Assembly (NCBI GenBank): GCA_944349375.1
Contig: CALVMV010000005.1
Span: 1-64,000 of the forward strand
DNA from: an uncultured Clostridia bacterium
GTDB taxonomy: Bacteria > Bacillota > Clostridia > Christensenellales > UBA1242
Reading direction: 5' to 3'
Length of the DNA: 64,000 nt
This document shows positions 59,980-64,000 of this stretch, one piece after another. The position numbers and the translations under genes were made by a program. The notes under the pieces are model-generated. The model saw only the letters and a list, made by a program, of their open reading frames with translations, ran no database searches and was not told where the DNA came from. How positions within the stretch are numbered: the stretch's first letter is position 1; each line of letters starts with the position of its first letter.

Positions 59980-60945
59980 ATGGAACAACAAAAAGAAATA
60001 CAAGTTTTTGAAAAAAGAAAGTTTTATACAGATGATGATAGTGGAAAAGTTTTTATTATAAGTTTATTAGTACCACTTTTTATTTCTTTGCTTATATTTT
60101 TAATATGTGGAGCTATAGTTTCTGCTTGTGGGCTTGATGTGCAAACTCAACTAGAATCTACATGGTTTATAGCAGTATCATCAGTTTTAACATCTTTGAC
60201 TTTTGTTGGAATTTATTTAATTTACAACAAGTATTACAAAATTGACAATAGAGCTGTTGCTTTTAATTTTAAAATCGGTTGGAAAAATTATTTAATTGCA
60301 GTAGTGATTTCTGTTATTGCTTTGTTTGGACTGCAACAACTTATTTCTTCTTTTGATGCACTATGGGAAACTATTGGCTATAATTTATCTTCTATTTCTA
60401 TAAATCCTACCAATTTTGGCTTGTTTGCTTTATTAGTGCTAGTAAGTGCCATTACTCCTGCTATTTGTGAGGAAATCATTTTCAGGGGAATGATATTAAA
60501 TGGTCTTAGAACAAAATTTAATGATTATGCCTCAATTGCGTTGTCAGCATTTATGTTTGCCTTAATTCATGGAAATTTACAACAATTTATTTATCCTTTT
60601 CTTTTAGGGTTGATTTATGGCTGGTTATGTCTAAGAACTGGCTCGATAATTCCTAGCATAATTGCTCACTTTGTCAATAACTTTTTAGTTGTTTTACTTC
60701 AATATTTAGCTAATGTTACAGGCTTTTCTATGATTATACCTATAAAGTGGTGGAGCATCTTAATTGCAATATTGTTAGCAGTAATTGTTTTTGTAGTAAT
60801 TTATTTATTAGATAGGTTAATTTATAAACACAAAAGTTTTACAGTTGTTGAAAAACAAGAAGGGAAAGTTTCATTATTTCTCTGGGTTTCGCTTGCTCTT
60901 TCAGGTTTAATATTTTTGTATAATCTTGTCGCTGCATTTGTTTAA
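59980..60945 (+). CDS. CPBP family intramembrane glutamic protease
   Basis: A 321-residue membrane protein with about eight helices and the CPBP (CAAX protease and bacteriocin-processing) motifs: CEEIIFRGMIL (Glu-Glu-x-x-x-Arg, about 165-171), HGNLQQFIYPFLLGLIYG (the second motif His) and PSIIAHFVNN (the last His). The family includes prenyl proteases and proteins giving immunity to bacteriocins. No bacteriocin gene is visible near it. The mRNA is predicted leaderless. A paralogue follows. Confidence 0.9.
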   Translation: MEQQKEIQVFEKRKFYTDDDSGKVFIISLLVPLFISLLIFLICGAIVSACGLDVQTQLESTWFIAVSSVLTSLTFVGIYLIYNKYYKIDNRAVAFNFKIGWKNYLIAVVISVIALFGLQQLISSFDALWETIGYNLSSISINPTNFGLFALLVLVSAITPAICEEIIFRGMILNGLRTKFNDYASIALSAFMFALIHGNLQQFIYPFLLGLIYGWLCLRTGSIIPSIIAHFVNNFLVVLLQYLANVTGFSMIIPIKWWSILIAILLAVIVFVVIYLLDRLIYKHKSFTVVEKQEGKVSLFLWVSLALSGLIFLYNLVAAFV

Positions 60946-61017
60946 ATTGTAAAAAATAAAGTAATTTATATGAAGATTTAGAAATAATATATTTACAAGG
61001 GTTAAAATAGGAGATTT

Positions 61018-62166
61018 ATGTCAGTAAAAAATAAGGTTGCTACCAGTTCGCTAATATGCTATTTCATAATAGTGGTTATTTTTGCCATGGTTCGTATGCT
61101 CTCTGCATTTGGTGTTTTTGATGGTTTGGGAGCTGAAGCTGATTATATTTTTAATGTTATCATTCAAGTAGTTATTTTGTTCGCTTTATCTATTCTTTTG
61201 TTTTCATTGTTTCAAAAGAATAAAATTAAGGATACTTTTAGGTTTTTTGGTTGTAAAAAAATAAATGGTAAAGCTGTTTTAATTTCAATAGCAATAGGTG
61301 TTGTTGTTTATTTTTTAAATATTTTTGTAGCAACTTTTTTTAACTCTATTCTTTCATTATTTGGCTATTCTGCTTCTTCTAGCACTACTTACATGGAATC
61401 TTATCCTTTTTGGCTTTTTATTGTAAACATTTTAATTACCGCTGTATTGCCGAGTATTTGTGAAGAAATTGCTCATAGAGGCTTACTTTTAAAAGGAATG
61501 TCAGGACTTGGGCAAGCTAAAGCTTTAATTTTGTCCTCTTTACTTTTTGGGTTTATGCATATGAATATTCAACAATTCTTTTATGCAACTTTAATTGGCT
61601 TTCTTGTTGGATATTTGGCTTTAATTTGCGATTCTATCTATCCTGCGATGATTATACATTTTATGAATAATGCTTTATCTGTCTTTGCTGGGTATTCTTC
61701 TTTCAATAATTTAGGTTTTGAAAAAATTATAGAAAGTTTGAATGTAATTTTGCAATCTAATATTATTTTAGGCTTTTTATTTGTTGTTTTATTTTTAGTT
61801 GCTTTAGTTTATTTACTTATGATTTTAATTAAACTCTTATTTAGAGAAACAACGATGAAAAATATGAAAAAACTTCAGCTTCAAATAATGAAACAACTTC
61901 AAAAAGATGCTTATTTAAAAGAGCTAGAAGCTACCAAAAATGATGAGCAAATTGAAAAGCAAAATCAAGTAACTTTAAGTTTTGAGGAATTTGACAAACT
62001 TTATAAAGAAAACAATCAAAAACTAGGACTTATGTCAAAAATTGATAAAGAGATAACTTTTCCTAACAAAGAGAAAATGAGTTTAGTAAACAAAATCCTT
62101 TTAACCGGAATTTTTGTAATTATTGCTGGAGTAACTATATTTACTTTTGTGTGGGGGATTTTGTGA
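61018..62166 (+). CDS. CPBP family intramembrane glutamic protease
   Basis: A 382-residue CPBP protease: CEEIAHRGLLLKGM (about 150), FGFMHMNIQQFFYATLIGFLVG and PAMIIHFMNN. It has an extra C-terminal cytoplasmic coiled stretch (about 275-350, KNMKKLQLQIMKQLQKDAYLKELE) and a final membrane helix. AGGAG lies upstream. It follows a related gene by 72 bases and overlaps rlmH by one base. The two resemble each other only around the motifs, so the duplication is old. Confidence 0.9.
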   Translation: MSVKNKVATSSLICYFIIVVIFAMVRMLSAFGVFDGLGAEADYIFNVIIQVVILFALSILLFSLFQKNKIKDTFRFFGCKKINGKAVLISIAIGVVVYFLNIFVATFFNSILSLFGYSASSSTTYMESYPFWLFIVNILITAVLPSICEEIAHRGLLLKGMSGLGQAKALILSSLLFGFMHMNIQQFFYATLIGFLVGYLALICDSIYPAMIIHFMNNALSVFAGYSSFNNLGFEKIIESLNVILQSNIILGFLFVVLFLVALVYLLMILIKLLFRETTMKNMKKLQLQIMKQLQKDAYLKELEATKNDEQIEKQNQVTLSFEEFDKLYKENNQKLGLMSKIDKEITFPNKEKMSLVNKILLTGIFVIIAGVTIFTFVWGIL

Positions 62167-62621
62167 TGTTAAATATAAATATTGTTTGTGTTGGAAAACT
62201 AAAAGAACAATTTTGGAAAGATGCAGAAAAAGAATATAGCAAAAGGCTTACTAAGTTTTGTAATCTTAAAATTATTGAAATAGACGATGTAAATCAAGGT
62301 GAAATGTTAAAAGATTTAGAGATAGAAGGAAAGGCTATTTTGAATCAAATTAAAGGGAAACCATATTTGCTTGCTATAAAAGGAAAAGAATGCTCTAGTG
62401 AAGATTTTGCCGAAGAATTGGAGAATTTGAAATTAAATAATAGTCAAATTTCTTTTGTGATTGGTGGGTCAAATGGGGTAAGCAACGATGTTGTGAAAAA
62501 AATACCAGATAAAATATCTTTTGGCAAAGTTACATATCCTCATAATTTGGCAAGGATTATATTGCTCGAACAAATTTATAGAGCTTTTATGATTAATAGT
62601 GGCTCAAAATATCATAAATAA
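62166..62621 (+). CDS. rlmH: 23S rRNA (pseudouridine1915-N3)-methyltransferase RlmH
   Basis: A 151-residue SPOUT methyltransferase. LNINIVCVGKLKEQFWKDAEKEYSKRL (N-terminus), FVIGGSNGVS (SAM knot) and the C-terminal LARIILLEQIYRAFMINSGSKYHK-type tail are all present. The ATG at 62166 overlaps the CPBP stop by one base (TGATG) and GGGGG lies upstream. Confidence 0.95.
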   Translation: MLNINIVCVGKLKEQFWKDAEKEYSKRLTKFCNLKIIEIDDVNQGEMLKDLEIEGKAILNQIKGKPYLLAIKGKECSSEDFAEELENLKLNNSQISFVIGGSNGVSNDVVKKIPDKISFGKVTYPHNLARIILLEQIYRAFMINSGSKYHK

Positions 62622-62626
62622 CAATT

Positions 62627-62710
62627 TTATAAAATATTAAAAAATAGAACAGAAAATATTGTTCCTAACAAAATAGCAAATATAGATAAAAGTGGAATAT
62701 GTCTAAACAT
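62627..62710 (-). CDS. 27-residue hydrophobic peptide downstream of the DUF378 gene
   Basis: A short frame beginning MFRHIPLLSIFAILLG and ending FFNIL is a single predicted membrane helix. AGGAG sits 6 bases before its ATG, inside the last codons of the DUF378 gene, and only 2 bases separate the two frames, so it would be translated on the same mRNA. Such peptides often assist a membrane partner. Evidence is ribosome site, position and composition only. Confidence 0.45.
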   Translation of the reverse strand: MFRHIPLLSIFAILLGTIFSVLFFNIL

Positions 62711-62712
62711 GG

Positions 62713-63102
62713 CTATCTCCTATAGTGTCTATCAAAATCATCATTGATTGACAAACCTTTTTTTTCAAATTCATAATTTTTATCATTAAAATTGTTTTCT
62801 TTTTGCCTATCTAGCAAATCTTCATCTGCTTCTATCTCTGCTCTTTGTGTAGTTAGTTTATTTATGTTTTCTTTTACATCTTTTTTGTTTTTCTTTGAAA
62901 AAACAGATATTGTCCCTTTGCCTTTAATAAGCTTAAATATAAGGATTAATGAAGACAAACCAAATAGTATGTAAAACAATCTTGAAAGAATGCTTGCTTG
63001 AAATCCAAAAATTCCTGCAATAAAATCATACTGAAATAAACCTATTGTAAGCCAGTTAATAAGACCTATGATTGATAATAAAAATGCAAAAATTGTAAAC
63101 AT
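62713..63102 (-). CDS. DUF378 family membrane protein
   Basis: A 129-residue protein. The N-terminal half is the DUF378 domain: two membrane helices around LLSIIGLINWLTIGLFQYDFIAGIFG and SRLFYILFGLSSLILIF. The rest is a charged tail rich in Lys, Glu and Asp. The function of DUF378 is unknown. AAAGGAG lies before the ATG. It is divergent from greA. Confidence 0.82.
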   Translation of the reverse strand: MFTIFAFLLSIIGLINWLTIGLFQYDFIAGIFGFQASILSRLFYILFGLSSLILIFKLIKGKGTISVFSKKNKKDVKENINKLTTQRAEIEADEDLLDRQKENNFNDKNYEFEKKGLSINDDFDRHYRR

Positions 63103-63172
63103 TTTGTTCTCCTTTGCATATATTATCTACATTAAACCCTAAAAAATTCATTTTCAAACTTAATTAAAAAAG

Positions 63173-63200
63173 TTGACTATTTTTTTTATTTGAGTATAAT
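63173..63200 (+). promoter_or_regulatory. greA promoter
   Basis: TTGACT (63173-63178), 16-base spacer, TATAAT (63195-63200), then AAAAGGAG before the ATG at 63237. Confidence 0.85.
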
Positions 63201-63236
63201 ACTCATTACATGCTTTGAAACTAAAAGGAGAAGGAC

Positions 63237-63704
63237 ATGGAAAAACATTACTTAACACCTGAAGGGAAAAAAGAACTAGAAGAAAAATTACAATATTACA
63301 AAACTGAAAAAAGAAAACAAGTTACTGAACAAATTGTTCGAGCTAGAGAGTTTGGTGATTTGTCTGAAAATAGTGAATATGATAGCGCTAAAGAATTGCA
63401 AGCTCAAATTGAAGCTGAAATTGCTGAAATGGAAGATATTCTTTTATCATGCCAAATTATCAATAAAAAAGATATGAAAAAAGATGAAGTTTGCGTTGGT
63501 TCAACAGTAAAACTTTATGATGAAGAATTTGATGAAGAACTTGAATATAAAATTTTAGGGACTACAGAAAGTAATCCAGCTAAAGGTATTATAAGCAATC
63601 ATTCTCCAGTTGGTAGTGCGCTTATTGGCCGCAAAGTAGGGGATACGATTTCTATAAAACTTCCTACGGGTCCAGTTAATTACAAAATTCTCGAAATTAA
63701 ATAA
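63237..63704 (+). CDS. greA: Transcription elongation factor GreA
   Basis: A 155-residue factor that stimulates transcript cleavage in stalled RNA polymerase. An N-terminal coiled coil (about 1-75, LTPEGKKELEEKLQYYK and GDLSENSEYDSAKE with the acidic tip) is followed by an FKBP-like domain (VGSTVKLYDEE, SPVGSALIGRKVGDTISIKLPTG). Length is normal and the promoter is clear. AAAGGAG lies 7 bases upstream. Confidence 0.97.
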   Translation: MEKHYLTPEGKKELEEKLQYYKTEKRKQVTEQIVRAREFGDLSENSEYDSAKELQAQIEAEIAEMEDILLSCQIINKKDMKKDEVCVGSTVKLYDEEFDEELEYKILGTTESNPAKGIISNHSPVGSALIGRKVGDTISIKLPTGPVNYKILEIK

Positions 63705-63775
63705 AATATCTTTTAAAAATTATTTGCATAACTTAAGCGTTTAATGTATAATCAATTATAGAATAGAGTTGTTTT

Positions 63776-64000
63776 ATGATGTTTAAAAATTCTGTAAAAC
63801 TTTTGTGTGCAAATTTCGACAAAGTATGGAAACTTCTTGTTTACCATATTTTGTCTTTTGCTGTATGTTTTGGACTTTTATCTATTTTCTATGATTTTTT
63901 TGTTTCAGCTGTTAATTTGGCTTGGACAGAAGCGAATTTAGCTAAAGTTTTTGCTAGTGGAACCTTTTATGGTTATAGTGTTGCAGATGTTTTGTTAGGC
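63776..64000 (+). CDS. Membrane protein, N-terminal part (runs off the window)
   Basis: 75 codons are present and the frame is open to the window edge. It starts MMFKNSVKLLCANFDKVWKLL, followed by a membrane helix at about 22-46 (VYHILSFAVCFGLLSIFYDFF). The family cannot be named from this part. A TATAAT at about 63746 lies 24 bases before the first ATG, and the ribosome site is weak. The first of two adjacent ATG codons is taken as start. Confidence 0.7.
   Translation, partial: MMFKNSVKLLCANFDKVWKLLVYHILSFAVCFGLLSIFYDFFVSAVNLAWTEANLAKVFASGTFYGYSVADVLLG

Noticed and set aside
59980..62166. Bacteriocin immunity locus from two CPBP genes
   Set aside because: No precursor peptide, leader-processing or ABC exporter gene is near; CPBP proteins have other roles.

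Overview
The window is very A+T-rich, low-GC Bacillota (Firmicutes, Clostridia-like) chromosome. This is supported by tightly spaced genes with strong AGGAGG-type ribosome sites, sigma-A promoters, a tyrosyl T-box, a DnaI/DnaD helicase-loading pair, ylxM-ffh-rpsP-khpA-rimM-trmD-rbgA-yraN order, GroES-GroEL and an SsrA tag of the Firmicutes kind. A phosphoketolase, a two-gene SufC/SufB-like Fe-S system and the absence of respiratory genes suggest an anaerobic fermenter, probably an uncultured gut lineage. All reading frames fit the standard code (TGA is stop). Species cannot be named from sequence alone.

Layout. 1-3.7 kb is a nested mobile remnant: a TnpW-like small gene and a TnpX-type large serine recombinase sit against the C-terminal scrap of a tyrosine integrase, followed by an AlbA_2 (Schlafen-like) gene and four direct TTGACAGCAA repeats, ending at tRNA-Thr. 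3.77-4.25 kb is tRNA-Thr(GGU) followed by four further copies of only its 5' half at about 100-bp intervals. 4.4-8.5 kb is the minimal SufC/SufB pair and a convergent phosphoketolase. 8.8-12.5 kb is the trans-translation block (secG, rnr, smpB, ssrA), followed by an acidic membrane protein and a broken gene with a MazF-like domain. 15-19.1 kb: small regulator, ung, then T-box-tyrS-yigZ-recX-acpS. 19.2-20.3 kb: a mazF toxin module and a compact divergent repressor switch. 20.3-30 kb: transglutaminase-like protein, tRNA-Trp, nucleotidase, MBL hydrolase, dnaI/dnaD, M1 peptidase, two lipoproteins and others. 30.15-33.6 kb is a 3.4-kb island bounded by tRNA-Lys and its displaced 3' half. It carries two acetyltransferases behind a leader-peptide attenuator, a phosphodiesterase and an unknown gene. 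33.7-43.4 kb is housekeeping translation/GTPase genes. 43.4-48.8 kb mixes a lipoprotein, a degenerate ABC ATPase, an N/Q-rich protein, a cytoplasmic subtilisin and murG. 49-64 kb: type IIA topoisomerase pair, deacetylase, double-OB protein, groESL, SDR, tadA, two CPBP proteases, rlmH, DUF378 and greA.

The strongest non-routine signals are: (1) the tRNA-Thr 5'-half array, (2) the tRNA-Lys island and its ribosome-mediated attenuator, where both tRNA scars break at a border of the anticodon loop, (3) the 20-kb switch in which one operator fills the spacer of the opposing promoter, (4) seven genes whose -10 box ends 5-7 bases before the ATG, i.e. predicted leaderless mRNAs, (5) a MazF-domain gene interrupted by a single TAA, and (6) a solitary ABC ATPase lacking the catalytic glutamate. 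No CRISPR array, rRNA operon or complete prophage is present.
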